In this document: piece by piece, positions 1 through 12,600 of the stretch | Layout of the letters: each line of letters begins with the position of its first letter | How positions within the stretch are numbered: position 1 is the first letter of the stretch | NCBI RefSeq assembly: GCF_000715075.1 | Contig: NC_134097.1 | Coordinates: 71,085,190-71,149,189 of the forward strand | DNA length: 64,000 bases | DNA from: Nicotiana tabacum | Lineage: Eukaryota; Streptophyta; Magnoliopsida; Solanales; Solanaceae | Direction: 5' to 3' | The notes under the pieces: model-generated | What the model saw: only the letters and a program-made list of their open reading frames with translations | What the model was told of the DNA's origin: nothing | Databases searched by the model: none | Made by a program: the position numbers and the translations under genes

Positions 1-1210
1 TGGGAAATACCTAAGATGAACAACTAGCTCGGCTTGAACCAAATCCGGCATCTTTTGATTTTGGTCGGAATAGGTCATAATCACGAGTTCTCAAACGAGA
101 ACACACGAATAAAACCTATTTCGGCCTCGAATCTTCAATACAGGCTCTTGATCTGAGAACTCAACGTTCGTTCGTTCGAATTCAGATTCGACAAACTACG
201 GTTTGATTCGAGGGGAACTAGGGGTGGTTTAGGGACGAGGGAAGTCAGGTGGACGTTGGGTGTTAGCTTGGAATCGATTGGATTAGTTAGGGTTTTTTGG
301 TCGATCTTTGATTGAAGATTCGAAGGCCCTGATCAGGATTTAAGGGGAATGGTTAGAGGGGTTAGGTTTATGAGGTCGTGGGGAATCTGGGGTGTGAATT
401 TGGGGGTGAACGGAGCACTGTCCGCCGGGTTTCAGGCGATGGAGTATGGTGGCGGCTATTAGGGTTTTTGGTCGTTTGGTCTCTCTGAAAGAGACGACTG
501 AACAGGGGGGGGGGTGTTTGGAAATGAGAGGGGGTAATGGGTCTGGGGTATTTTGGTATATTAGATTGAGGGGATTAATGTGATCCGTTGGATCAGTGAA
601 GATCGACGGTCCAGATTAGGTTAGGGGGTCAAACGGGGTCGTTTTGGTTAAGTACTGAGGCGGCTTTGGTTCGGGGTAAATGGTCGGGTTTGGTTCTTGG
701 ATACGTGTATTGATTTGTGACCGTTGGATGTGGCTTGGTTGAATGGCTGAGATTTTTGCCATTGAAACGACGTAGTTTGGTCCCTATACTACGTCGTTTC
801 ACCATCCTGTGAGAGGAGCTGCCTGGATCGGGTTTGGGACATGCCATTGGGCCAGGGATTTGAGCCCAATCCGATTTTCCTTCCTAGTTTTTGTTCTTTT
901 CATTCATTTTGCTTTCTAAATTATTTTCTAAAATTATAAATCAAGTTAACTTATTAAAAATACTAATTATCTTCTAATAACATTTATCACGTATAATTAA
1001 ATGCCAATTAACAATAAAATCACACAATTCAACATTAAATGCTAAAAAATGCAAAGTACATTATTTTTTATGATTTTCATTTTCGTAAAACAAATCAGTG
1101 GTTAATTAATCCTAAATTGTAAATGCAAATGCAACACATATATTTTTGTATTTTTCAGTAGTAAAAATAGAATAAACATGCACAGACAAATACAAATAAA
1201 TCACAAGCAA
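1..1210 (-). repeat. Truncated LTR-like remnant of a Tat/Ogre-type gypsy element
   Basis: No gene is visible. The sequence is G-rich on the + strand for about 870 bases and then turns AT-rich. The same compositional shift, with similar phrases such as 'agggtttttgg' and 'gatccgttgg...acggtcc', occurs in the Tat-like LTR at about 58380-59186. I infer a related LTR in minus orientation, cut by the left edge of the window. The right border is approximate because no clear TG/CA terminus is present. Confidence 0.4.
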
Positions 1211-4200
1211 CACACAACTATTTTATTTTGAATTTTTGTGGGAGTAGTTCTTGTAGGGCAAAAATCACGTACCCACATGGCTTCCATGTCTTCTTATGAA
1301 AATGATGCCCAGTGAATAATGCTGCTGGTGGACAACTGGAGGATGGCAGTATTCCAATCCTATAGACTCGACCTTTATTTATTATTTTCATGAGAAATAA
1401 AGAAAAGAAAGTAAAAGAAGTAAGAAAACAAAGACGCAACTTTCAAACTAATACCAAAATAGATAATTACATAATATTTATACCTTTATTCACGCCATCA
1501 GCCGCATGTGGTTTCAAAATTAATAGGTACATTAAACTATTGTAAGACGAAAAAGTCCTTAAACATACAAATTAATCTAATTTATTTCAAATTTGCATAT
1601 AGCGCTCTAATACTTAATTAATTGCATTTTCTTCATTTCGTTCCAACAATAAATAATATAATTAACACATAGATAGACATGAAAAATTTCCAAATGAAAA
1701 GCCGAAACAAAAAAGTATTAGCACTTAAGTTGTTTCTTAACTAACCTAACTTGAATGTATAAAAATTCTAACTCTTTAAAATATTGTTCAACTCTAACAG
1801 AGAAGTAATAGCAGTTAAGTTGTTCTTTATATAAACAAGAATTCCATACTTATAGAACATACCCAAATTATTCTAAAAGTTTTTCTTGATTTACTATTGT
1901 ATACATACAAGTATACTAGCCATTTTCATAAGAACATCTGACTAAAAAGAAAAGAAAGCAACTAATTAATCTAAACAAGTAAATTATTAACAAGTCACTA
2001 TATATATATTATATTGCAAATATTATTGCAAATTTATCTATATTATATTGCAAATTATATAGCTAATTTATACAATTTATTTTGTTAAATTAATGCAACA
2101 AAAAATACCTAAAAAACAACCAACGGATCTGCTGCCGAACCACCATCGGAGGGGAAATGAGCCACTAGATTCCTGCATAAAAAATGAGTTAAACAACTTG
2201 GGGAAAAAATATTAGGGGGAAGGGGGCGGCTGGACGGGGGAAAGGGAGCAGGTAAGGGAGAGGGTGTGTGAGAGAGAGGGAAATCATATCTTATGTGGTT
2301 AGATTAGAGGAGAAAATCTTCCAATAGAGCGGGTGGGGGCAGAAAATGAGAGGGGATGAGAGGAAGAAAACTAGAGAAGAAAGAAGAAAGAAAAAAAAAA
2401 CGGCTAGGGTGTATTAAAAATAGATTTACGATCGAATCGGTCGCAAATTTGAAATTTGAATTTTTAAATTACGACTGATTTGGCCGCAAATCTCATTGAC
2501 CAATCAGACCTCGTTTTTAATGCGGATTTCGACCAAATTGGTCGAAACATTTAACTTTTTTTTATTTTTTTATTTTTGCGATTGATTCAGTCGGAAACCA
2601 TAAAAAATATTTTTGCGGTATTTTTCGCGTAATTGAGCGACTGAATCAATCGCAATTTGGAGCCAAAAATTAAAAAAAAATGTAATCTGTATTTTTAATA
2701 AAGTTTCCTACCGAATCATGGGGTGAGAGCCTTTTAATGGGAGAATATATATAATTTGTAAGAAAAATTTAGATATTTATTGAAAACTACAAAACCTAAA
2801 GAAAATAGATATCTTATGAATAAGTAAGTCTCCCAACACCATAGTAATATTTTACCTTCTATAGCAAACTATTACACCCTATTTATTATAAACCAAAATT
2901 ATTTTAAAATATTATTATCTATAGTTACCTTTATATTTTATTGCAAAATAGGTGTTTATTGTATACACTACCATATAGGTGTGAAATACGTTATTTATAT
3001 ATTTTTTTCTCTCTTTCTTTCAGTTAACACACGTTCTCTCTCAAATCACAACAAGATTTTTCTTCTTTTTCTCTCCACGATTTCTCTTTCTCGCAGTAAG
3101 ATTGTAGGAACAAATTTCTCAGAATTGATCATCAACGTTTTTGTTCCAAAAGTTCATGGTAATTGGTAAAGTTTTTGGCCGGTTCACGCCAAATTACTCT
3201 GCCATTCTTCTTTTTCTCTTCACTCTTGTTTTTTAAATTTTTGCCATTGTTAGGTTTTGAGGAAGAAACTTCAAATTTCGTCTTCAGTGGTTGATTCAAC
3301 AACTCCGAAGAGGGTTATATGAGGTACACCCACTAAAGCACTCAATTTTGATCATTGATGTCCTTGTCCACTATTGGCTCATCCTCTTAGGCAAACAGAT
3401 TTTTCCACGGCTACGCCAGAGAAGATTTGAGGGTCGCGTTTTTGTTCGTCTCTATTTTTAGTTTTAATACAATGTATACAATATTTTGCTTGGCCGGAAA
3501 AAGCCATCTCCGGCGAACTTTCTTCTTTTTTTTTTAGTCACATACAATAATACAAATACATTATATTATGTACAAATGTACTCAAATATATTATATTTTG
3601 TATAAATACATTATCTTTTTGCTTGTATTTATATATTCCGAAGGTCTATATTTTTTAATACAGCCGAATATCATCATGTTTTGTAATTTTTGTTATTTGA
3701 ATACAATCGAATTGAATACAGTGAATTGAATACAAAGCATAATAGTAAAAAATGAATATTTGTGAATTGAATATAATGCATACAGTCGAATTGGATAGAA
3801 CAGTATATACCCTATTTCTTGATTACCTTATTGTATTTATAAGGGAAAATACAAAAAGAATTGAATCATCAGGCAAGATTTAAATCTTGATTTTCCGTCA
3901 ATCATGCCAGAACCCCACTTAAACAGAGCATACTATGGCCTCAATTGCACAGCCGTCCAAAACATACCATGGTAGTCTAATTTAAGCTGCGTTTCTTAAA
4001 TTGTTGGATACACAGACTTATCCGTAAAAAGGGAGCATAAGAAAGGGCAAAAGGAAACAGAAAGTGAATAAAAATATAAAAACAAAAAACCAAAGTGAAC
4101 ACATTTGATTATGATAAAAGTGACTATTAACTAAAACTAATTGACCACTTGTTCATTCTGATAACAAAACCACTGTAGTTTGCTTTGAAGTCTAATAGTA

Positions 4201-4326
4201 CAACATCTTCTGCTACTACTTTTAAGAGAACCCAATGCCATCGTCTAGTGATTTTGCTTCTACTATGATAGTCTTCTTGATCTGGGGTCTCTGACTCATA
4301 TTAAGGCCACGAAAATTAGCTTCTTG
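1211..4326. other. AT-rich intergenic sequence, no gene recognised
   Basis: I see no supported coding sequence. The region contains a purine-rich tract at 2210-2400, a segment of short inverted motifs at 2415-2660, and AT-rich sequence with many 'aatac' motifs at 3480-3830. A short minus-strand open stretch at 1218-1439 has no recognisable domain and I do not call it a gene. Confidence 0.5.
2415..2660. repeat. Inverted-repeat segment built on a GATTxxGTCG motif
   Basis: The 16-mer gcgattgattcagtcg (starting about 2578) is matched by its exact reverse complement cgactgaatcaatcgc (starting about 2638). Diverged versions of the same motif occur at 2428-2445, 2464-2480 and 2530-2545. Clustered short inverted motifs of this kind occur near the ends of plant DNA transposons such as CACTA elements. 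I did not find element termini or a target duplication, so the class is left open. Confidence 0.4.
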
Positions 4327-5130
4327 TAGGGCTGTTCACGGCTTGACGGAAAATCGATCCAAATCGAAAACCAAACCAAACCGATTAAGTAAATCGATTT
4401 TTTTTTGATTTGGATTGATTTTGGTTTTAAATTTTAAAAACCGATAATATTTGGTTTGGTTTTGGTTCTATTATAAAAAACTGAAAAAACCGAACCGAAC
4501 CGATTAATTATATAAAAATATGAATAATTATTTTATATACAATATAATATCTTTTTCTAAATAATTTTAAATATTTTATGCAATTTAATAGTTATTTTGA
4601 ATTTTGGTTTATCCTACTTATATCTTAAAAGATTGCCTAAGCCAAAACAATAGGAATCAGCCAGTTTTCTTTTCCTTTAGAGACTTTAATTCTCTAACCC
4701 TCCGCACATACTTTTGCCTAACAGAAGAGTTAAAAAAAAAATCCTACCATAAGAGTAAAGAAAGCAAACTCAAATTGCAGGACTACAGTGGCTAAAGTTT
4801 GAGAAAGCAAACTTTTAGTTGTTTTTTTATTCATTCTTTTCATATAAAGAGATAAATAAACTTTCAGTTCTGAAAGAAATATATAAAAATGTATAAATTT
4901 AGCAAATTATTTTCAGATTATTGTCTAGTGTTGTTTCACTATTATCGACCTATTATTAGCTTACTAAGAACCGAAAAACAGAACCAAACCGAACCAAACC
5001 CATGACAACCAAACCGATGGTTTGTATTTAATTTGGTTTGGTTTTGGTTTTAAAATTTTAAAAACCGATTAAATTAGTTTGGTTTTGGTTTTAATAAAAA
5101 ACCGAGCAAACCGAACCGTGAACACCCCTA
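4327..5130. mobile_element. Non-autonomous hAT-type element, 804 bp, with perfect 8-bp TSD
   Basis: The left end reads tagggctgttcacgg, and the reverse complement of the right end reads taggggtgttcacgg, one mismatch in 15. The 8-mer gcttcttg lies directly outside both ends, at 4319-4326 and 5131-5138. An 8-bp target duplication is the hallmark of hAT transposition. Subterminal sequence is rich in aaaccaaaccaaaccg and its complement, so the ends could fold back on each other. There is no transposase frame, so the element depended on a partner. It lies about 1.5 kb upstream of the sulfurase start codon. Confidence 0.88.
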
Positions 5131-5445
5131 GCTTCTTGGTTGTGTATGTACATTAGGGCTGGGGTTTCTGATTTGGGGATAAGGGTTGGATACGGGCAAA
5201 AGGTCGGGTTAAAGTTAAAATATGGGCTGGGCATTAAAATGGCTTATAAGCTTGCCACGTGTCTCCTCCGGTAACTGAGGGGTATTTATGACCAATGGTA
5301 AGACGGTAGTAGCTAAATTAACCAAATAGTATACGGAGGATAACTATAAATAATATTCAATAGTAAAGGGGTATCTTTAACCCTTTTCCTTATTTATATA
5401 ATACAATCGCGCAAATATATGGAATACATCACAATAGCAACGAAA

Positions 5446-5755
5446 TTTATGTAGAATTGATTTTGTTGAGTTAAATTAGGAGTGATACACGTCAATTGAT
5501 CCTCTTTCCGTTATTAAACAGTAGGATTCACCTATTTTTAGGCGAATGAATACAGTAGCGCGAATACAGCGAATGCAATCGCACAACTGGACTCCCCTAT
5601 TAATGTATTCATGAATACAATAGTGCGAATACAACGAATACGGTCGCGTAGCAGCAAAATTTATGTAGAGTTGATTTTGTTGAGTTAAATTAGGAGTGAT
5701 ACACGTGAATTGATTCTCTTTCCGTCATTAAACAATTGGACTCTCCTATTTTTTA
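5446..5755 (+). repeat. Diverged direct repeat of about 95 bp, two copies
   Basis: A block running from gtagaattgattttgttgag through acacgtcaattgatcc and tctttccg to the attaaac region occurs at about 5450-5545 and again at about 5665-5755. The phrase gcgaatacagcgaatac and variants recur between and around the copies. I see no gene here. It may be an old tandem duplication inside an AT-rich repeat. Confidence 0.6.
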
Positions 5756-6000
5756 GGAGAATTCTTCTATTCTATTCATGAATATAGTAGCACGAATACA
5801 ATTGCGTAACAACTAAATAATAGCTATAGGAAGTAATTATATATATGGTAACTATAGAAAGTTAATAACTACTACACAATAGAGGTTTCTGAAAATTCAT
5901 TTAAGAAAAACTCCCATTTTTGTTGTGTACACTTAGGCCAGAGCAACCCAAGTATGTAACAACGTGCATTTCCCAAAATGGGCTATTCACTAAACTTCTG

Positions 6001-6480
6001 ATCAGTTTAGGAAAAAGGACGACTCCTAAGCCCTTAAAAATTGCACGGGTTAGCTAGTTTTCGGATTGATCATTCAAAAATAGTCAGCGTTTGCAAAGTT
6101 ATTTAAAAATAGCCACTATTTTACTTTAACACAGAAAGTTCCAGCATAATATACTGGAGATTAGTCATCTGTATATGAACTTCCAACATATTAGGCTGGA
6201 ACTCCAACATGCGGAAAACTCCAATCTCCACTATATTATATTATGCTGCACTAGTATATAATACTGGAACTCCAGTATAATATACTTGAGTATTTTTCCG
6301 GAAACTCCAGTATAATATATTGGAGTATTTTTCCGGATTTTGAGCAATGTTTTGGTTCAAATTTATCTTTATATGAAAAATGACTAAATTTCTATTACTT
6401 TTGAAACTATGACTATTTTTGAATGACCACATATAAATCTGGCTATTTTTTAATTTCACGATCTAAGTGAGTCGGGCTGT
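6001..6480. repeat. Palindromic nightshade-type intergenic repeat upstream of the sulfurase gene
   Basis: Several copies of a self-complementary motif, actccagtataatatactgg and variants, lie between 6130 and 6340. A phrase near the left side, cattcaaaaatagtcag, is partly complementary to tgactatttttgaatg near the right side at 6410-6425. That gives the block a fold-back character. I found no coding content, and no firm termini or target duplication. It ends roughly 150 bp before the start codon of the gene. Confidence 0.55.
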
Positions 6481-6630
6481 ATGAAAAGCCCATTTACAAA
6501 AATGACGTTGGCGGTTGCTATTTGGGAAGTGTCGTGAACTCAATTCCTTGGACTAGTAACTCAATTTCTTTTTCCTTATATTGTTCCGTGCTTGAATAGG
6601 AAAATCAAAGACTCTCGTAAGCTCTGCACA
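6481..6630 (+). promoter_or_regulatory. Probable promoter-proximal / 5' leader of the sulfurase gene
   Basis: This stretch lies between the palindromic repeat and the chosen ATG at 6631. No canonical TATA box stands out beyond AT-rich patches, and the transcription start cannot be read from sequence. The gene must be transcribed from somewhere in or upstream of this interval, or from within the repeats. The assignment rests on position only. Confidence 0.3.
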
Positions 6631-9600
6631 ATGAATACCGAATCGGATAAAGAACAATTCCTGAAGGAGTTTGGAAGCGATTATGGTTATCCAAATGCCC
6701 CCAAGAACATTGATGAAATTAGAGCTACTGAATTTAAGCGCTTAAACAGTAAGATTTTCCCTTTTCAAATAATCACATGCTGAAGAAAATAAGATGATTA
6801 TCACAATTATTTCGAATTTTTGTTCTATATATTGACGTTGACTATTTACATTCATTTGTAGGTACGGTATACTTGGATCATGCTGGAGCCACTCTTTATT
6901 CTGAGTCTCAAATGGAAGCTATTTTTAAGGACCTCAATACTACTGTTTATGGGAATCCTCGTAAGCTATTTTTCCAACTTTCTACTGGAGGTTCCCTAAT
7001 ATAGAGTTGGATTCCGCATTTATTTACTCCAGATAAAAATTTGACCTTTTATTAACTGTCCCTTTAATTCCTTAATTCTGTGAAAAAACAATAGATAGCC
7101 AGAGCAGTTGCAGTTTGGCTAGTGAGGACATTGTTGCGAAAGCACGCCAACAGGTAAACAGCTTCTCTTGCACAATTTATTTTTGCTGATAAATATTCCT
7201 ACTATCTCTGCTTCCAAAATCAGTCCACAATACTTTGCACATACGCCTTGATGTTTGCTATTCAAGTAATTGATATGATCAGAATGTTAAGCAATCAAAT
7301 CATAAGCACCACAATGTTGTGGAGAGGTGTTAATTCTTAAAAAGAATCACATGTTTTTCAATGTCAAGTCAGTTTAATGAGAGCCACTAAATTCTTTTTT
7401 CCCATATGTTCTCTCATATTCAGTGTTTCACATGTGATACGTTGCTGTTGTTTTACTTTCTTTTACCATTGCATCACGGCTCTTATCAGGTTCTTAATTT
7501 CTTCAATGCATCACCAAGAGAATATAGCTGTATATTCACTTCTGGGGCAACATCTGCATTAAAGCTTGTTGGGGAGACCTTCCCCTGGAGCAGTCAAAGC
7601 AGTTTTATGTACTCAGTGGAGAATCATAACAGCGTCCTGGGGATTAGGGAGTATCCTAAATTGAATAAACCTTTTCATCAAATTTTGTCATGCAGAGTTC
7701 TGATGTATTAATTTTCTCAGAAAGCTTTCTTCTTTGGTTGTATATTCAGTTGCTTAATCTGCGGTACTCATTCCTGCTTCAAATGCTACACTTTTTCACT
7801 GAACGTACTGATCCACTGTATCAAAGGCCCCTGAAGATTTCATAAATATTCAGCATTTTCTAGTCCCACCTCTTGCTGCTGAAGTAAGGTGTAGAATTTC
7901 TACTGTTCATCTCATGGATATTGTTACACTTGTTTCTGGCTGTACTTCCAAGGATAACTCTTATACTTGACTGATCCCAGTTCTATCTAAGCAGCCACAA
8001 AAATTCTAGGCTTGTTCTTAAAATAAGCCCAAAACTCAGAGGACCCAATTCATCTCTAATTTTATGTACTTTTATCTATGTGTTAATAATTTGGTTCATA
8101 CAGATAACTTATTACGCCAGAAAAATAAAAGAGAAAAAGGAGAAAGGCATTACACAGCGTGAGGAGTTGGCAGAAACAGTTGTGTTGATGAAGATTTTTT
8201 CATGATTTTTAATTTTGTTCATCTTAATGTTTGTGTTTCTCAAGTATCCTTTTCCTTAAAAGTTACTAGATATGCTCTCAGTAAAGGAGCTGCTGCTTTT
8301 GCAGTTGACATTGAAGAGAGCACGCATCTTGGTGAATCAGAAAGCCCCAAGTCTAACTTAAAACTAACACAGCATCACGTTCAGAGAAGAAGTGAATGTG
8401 GAGAACTGAAAGAAGGGACGACAGGTAGCTTCTTAATCCTAGATTCAGCCAACTTCCCTTGGAAACTAGGTTGTATGATAGTTGCATCAACTTCTACCTT
8501 CCAAGCCCCTCCATCCACCAAGTCTATAAAGGTAGTTAGCACCTTCAACTCAAATTTGATAATAGTCAGAGCATGAGATCCCATCAATCAAGAGAGCCTA
8601 TATGTCCTTATACCAGTTAGGTGGAGTATCTATTTCTTTTTGTGATTTTTTATCAGATGCACTGGAAGTGAAGTAGAAGATGCTTCACTAATGAGGCACA
8701 TATTACCAATGTCTTCATCAGTTTCGACGTGTTGTATTTGAAATTGTCTTCTTCTTGTTACAGGTAATGCATACAACTTGTTTGCATTCCCCTCAGAATG
8801 CAATTTTTCCGGTCGAAAATTCTACCCTTACCTGGTTAAGGTTATCAAGGAAGAGTCTGAAAGAATCTTAGGAAGCTCCCAGTATGGCAGGTAAAAGTAT
8901 TAAAAACCTCGCTGCTAAAGTTCTGACATTTATCTGAATAGTATAAGATATTCTTTTTCCCCTCTGCTTGTAGGTTTTTACTTCCTTATGAGGGTCAGGG
9001 ATGTCTTTAGAAAATAGACCTTACTTCTCTTTTAAGCTTGGTTGAGAATAGAATTTTTAATGCTTCAAACATTTACTAAAAAAGATATTTATTTTTCATG
9101 TTGGTTCAAAACACTCTTCACTTCTTTATTGGCTAAACTATGGGTATTTCAAATGATGTTGATATGTTTGTCTTCCAAAAAGTTAAAACATGGGCATGCA
9201 GTAATTACTAACTAGTCTGTCATTCTTAGGTATAACTGGGCCAAAGAAGATTTGTTTGTTTGCCAATACTACAAGCGTACATGTTACATTTTGAACAATG
9301 TATGCTGATTCAGTCAGGGCTTTGACTAGTTTGACTTAAGTATCGAATCATTGGCCTTTGTCCTCTGTATGTGCTATATTGTTCTCATTAGCTGACAAGC
9401 TTGTTCTTATGTCTTCAGTAAGATTTTATTTCTCCATCATTGAGTTGGTCGTATGCAGATGCGCAGACATTAATTCTCTTTTCTGAATACAGAGGTTGTT
9501 GGTTGGTTCTGATAGATGCTGCTAAAGGATGTGCTACCGATCCAGCAGATTTATCAAAGTTTAAAGCGGACTTTGTTGTCTTCTCATTCTACAAGGTCCT

Positions 9601-12600
9601 TATATTTGATACCTGCTGTTTAAAGATTACATGAACATACAAAATACATCCCGGAGCTTGAAAAGATTTTTTATGTTTCTTGTTTAGTTATTCGGCTACC
9701 CAACTGGCCTTGGAGCACTCATTGTTCGAAATGGTAAGCAGCTAAATAAGAAGGCCAATATTTCTTGTGTGTTTCCTCACTTATTCTTGTTTACCAATTT
9801 TCTTCTTCTTGTAATGTATTTCTCTCTTGTCTCCCTCTCTGCCTCTATCCTTTTGCTTCTCTGTCTATGGAGAGAATCTTGGGTGGAAAGGATGGCAGAG
9901 ATGCCTAGGTTTTCTTGTGGAAAATCTAATATTTCCCTTTTTTTTTGGGTTATGAAACAAGATCTATCATATCCCCACCCAGGGGCGGAAGGGGGTTCAC
10001 CCGAATCCACTTCGCCGAAAAATTACACTGAATATATAAGGCAAAATCTGTTTTTATACCTCTATATATTAAGTTTTGAACCCCCTTAACACAACCCAAA
10101 AGTATAGTTTAGTGGTCAAGGGGGTTCAAAACCTTCATAAGGTCATAGGTTCAATTCCCACAAGCTACAATTTTTTTTTTTGAACCCCCTTCGTGGAGAT
10201 CCTGCCTCCGCCACTGTCCCCACCCCTAGTTTTCCTCCCTTTTTCTTCATTGTGAAAATTAACAAAATTTCCTGATCTCCCTCTATTGATCAGATGCTGC
10301 TAAGCTGATGAAGAAGACCTACTTTAGTGGAGGTTTGTTCTTAGTTCCCTGTCTTATTATGATTATTATATTTGATTCCTCTAGCACTTTCAAGTTAGCC
10401 TGGATTCTTGTAGGCACGGTGGCTGCAGCTATTGCTGACATTGACTTTTTCAAAAGAAGAGAAGGTGTAGAGGAATTTTTTGAGGATGGAACCATCTCGT
10501 TCTTGAGCATAGCAGCAATTCAACATGGGTTCAGAATAATGAATATGTTAACAACATCTTCAATTTCCCGGTAAGTGATAGTTAACTTCTTTCTTTTCTC
10601 CGGATAAGGTGAGAGCTTACTTCTTTTGTGGGTGAATAGATTCTGAAATTGAATGATGATCAGATTATATTGAGATTGGACATTTTTTGCTGTCATTACG
10701 CCTGAACAGAGACAGTATATTGTTGCGCACTCTTGACTAGATTTATTGCAAGCTTTCTAGTTTATAGTTGATCTTTCTATGATTCATCTTGGTGAGTGAA
10801 TCCTGCTAATCTTATTTGATTAATCCTGTTCATCTACTTTTTGGATATTGTTAACCTTTTATATTTTGATTACATAGATATTGTTAACCTTTATATCTAA
10901 GTGTTACTACAAATATTGAAACAAGTCAATTTTTGCTTTAGCTGTTAGGCTAATTAACTCTTGAGTGACTAAGAAAACTTTGTTAAATGTTTACTCAATT
11001 TGAGGACCTCAAATATCCAGTTTTTAGTTTGTCTCTGTTTGACTTGTCGATAAGTTGTTCTTTGTTTAGAGGATACATAGGCACGGTTCTCAGTATTGGT
11101 TTCTGTTGGCAGAGAAACTAGTTGTTCCTTTCTGAGTAATCTAATTCACCGCCAACAAAAAACTTGCAAAGAATTTTACTGGTTTGCTGTTAGAAATAGT
11201 TCTGCTTAATTCTTGTAACTATCTCTTTCTCTATTATTTATGGAAACTGTTGCCTCATTTCTCTCTCTCTCTCTCTCTGAAGTTTGAGCGTAATGAAAAT
11301 AAAAAATGTTCTGAAATGTACTATTCTATCCTGCAAGGCATACAGCATCACTTGCAGCATATGTGAGAAATAAGCTTTTGGCGCTGAAGCATGAAAATGG
11401 AGAATTTGTTTGCACTCTTTATGGGGTAAATATATTGAGCATAGCATTCTCGTGACTAGTTTCATATGTTTTTATAACGTGGTTGGAATTTTGATCTCAT
11501 TCTACTTATCAAATGCAATATGTAATGATGTTTCAGAAAGTCCTCCTGAATTCACATGAAAATATTTCTTTGATCTGGTGTTTTTATGTCCTAGGCAAAT
11601 TTGGTTGCTGCGCAATGGTGCAATAATTTTGCTTTAAATACTAGAAATAGATAGAGAGAATGTTTAATGGCTCCTCATTAGAAATATGAACATGTGAATA
11701 GAAGAAACTAATTAATGGAGGGGTAACTTAAGTGGCCTGCTAAATTTGAGGAAACTAGTTAAAAACTAGCTTGAGTTAACAATATAGGGTCTGGCATTTT
11801 AAAGTGACCCAAGGAAAATCTTTAGCTTTGTTTAATCTTGGGGAACCTACTATAGATATAGTTTCGGGGCAACATTATTTTTAGTCCCCTTAAATGTGTT
11901 GGAACTATGCATTTGATATGCTATAGCAAGATTAAATAGTTTACAGGGCTTATAAAAGCTCGTTAATTTTCTTCTAATCGACCATGTAGTTGAGCATATA
12001 AGCAAGTATTGCCACAACCATGTCTCTAATCTTGGGCTTTCTGGTTTTTGAAAACCTATAGTTGCTGAGTTTGGATCTGAGTAAGTACTTTTGCAATTAA
12101 TTTTGGTTTTAAAAGATTCCAAAAGGTTTGAAATTTGCAGCCAAACAATGTCAAGAATAGGGTCACTTGAGTTCTGCACTATACTATTTTTTTTTGATAA
12201 AGTAATAAATTTATTAATGAAGGGGAGAACCCCATATAGAAGTAAATAGTTTTTTGTAACCGTTTTTGTGAGAAAGCACGGGGAAAAAATATATTATTGA
12301 TGTGTTTAACTATAATACAAGGACGACTATTTCTAACAATATACACACACTAATCCTATTCTATGTGGGACTATACTTATTTACAATTATATTAACTATG
12401 TAACACTCCCCCTCAAGCCGGTGCATACAGATCATATGTACCGAGCTTGTTACATATGTAACTAATACAAAGACAGTGAGAGACTTGGTGAAAATATCTG
12501 CATGCTGATCATTCAACTTCACAAACTTTGCAACAGTATCTCCTTAGAGTATCTTTTCTCTGACGAAGTGACAGTCAATTTCAATGTGTTTAGTTCTCTC

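Noticed and set aside
1218..1439. Minus-strand 73-residue frame as a gene
   Set aside because: No domain, no splice context, low-complexity surroundings.
6592..6630. A longer N-terminus for the sulfurase
   Set aside because: The open frame extends upstream, but only a TTG codon could start it. The first ATG at 6631 fits the family N-terminus.
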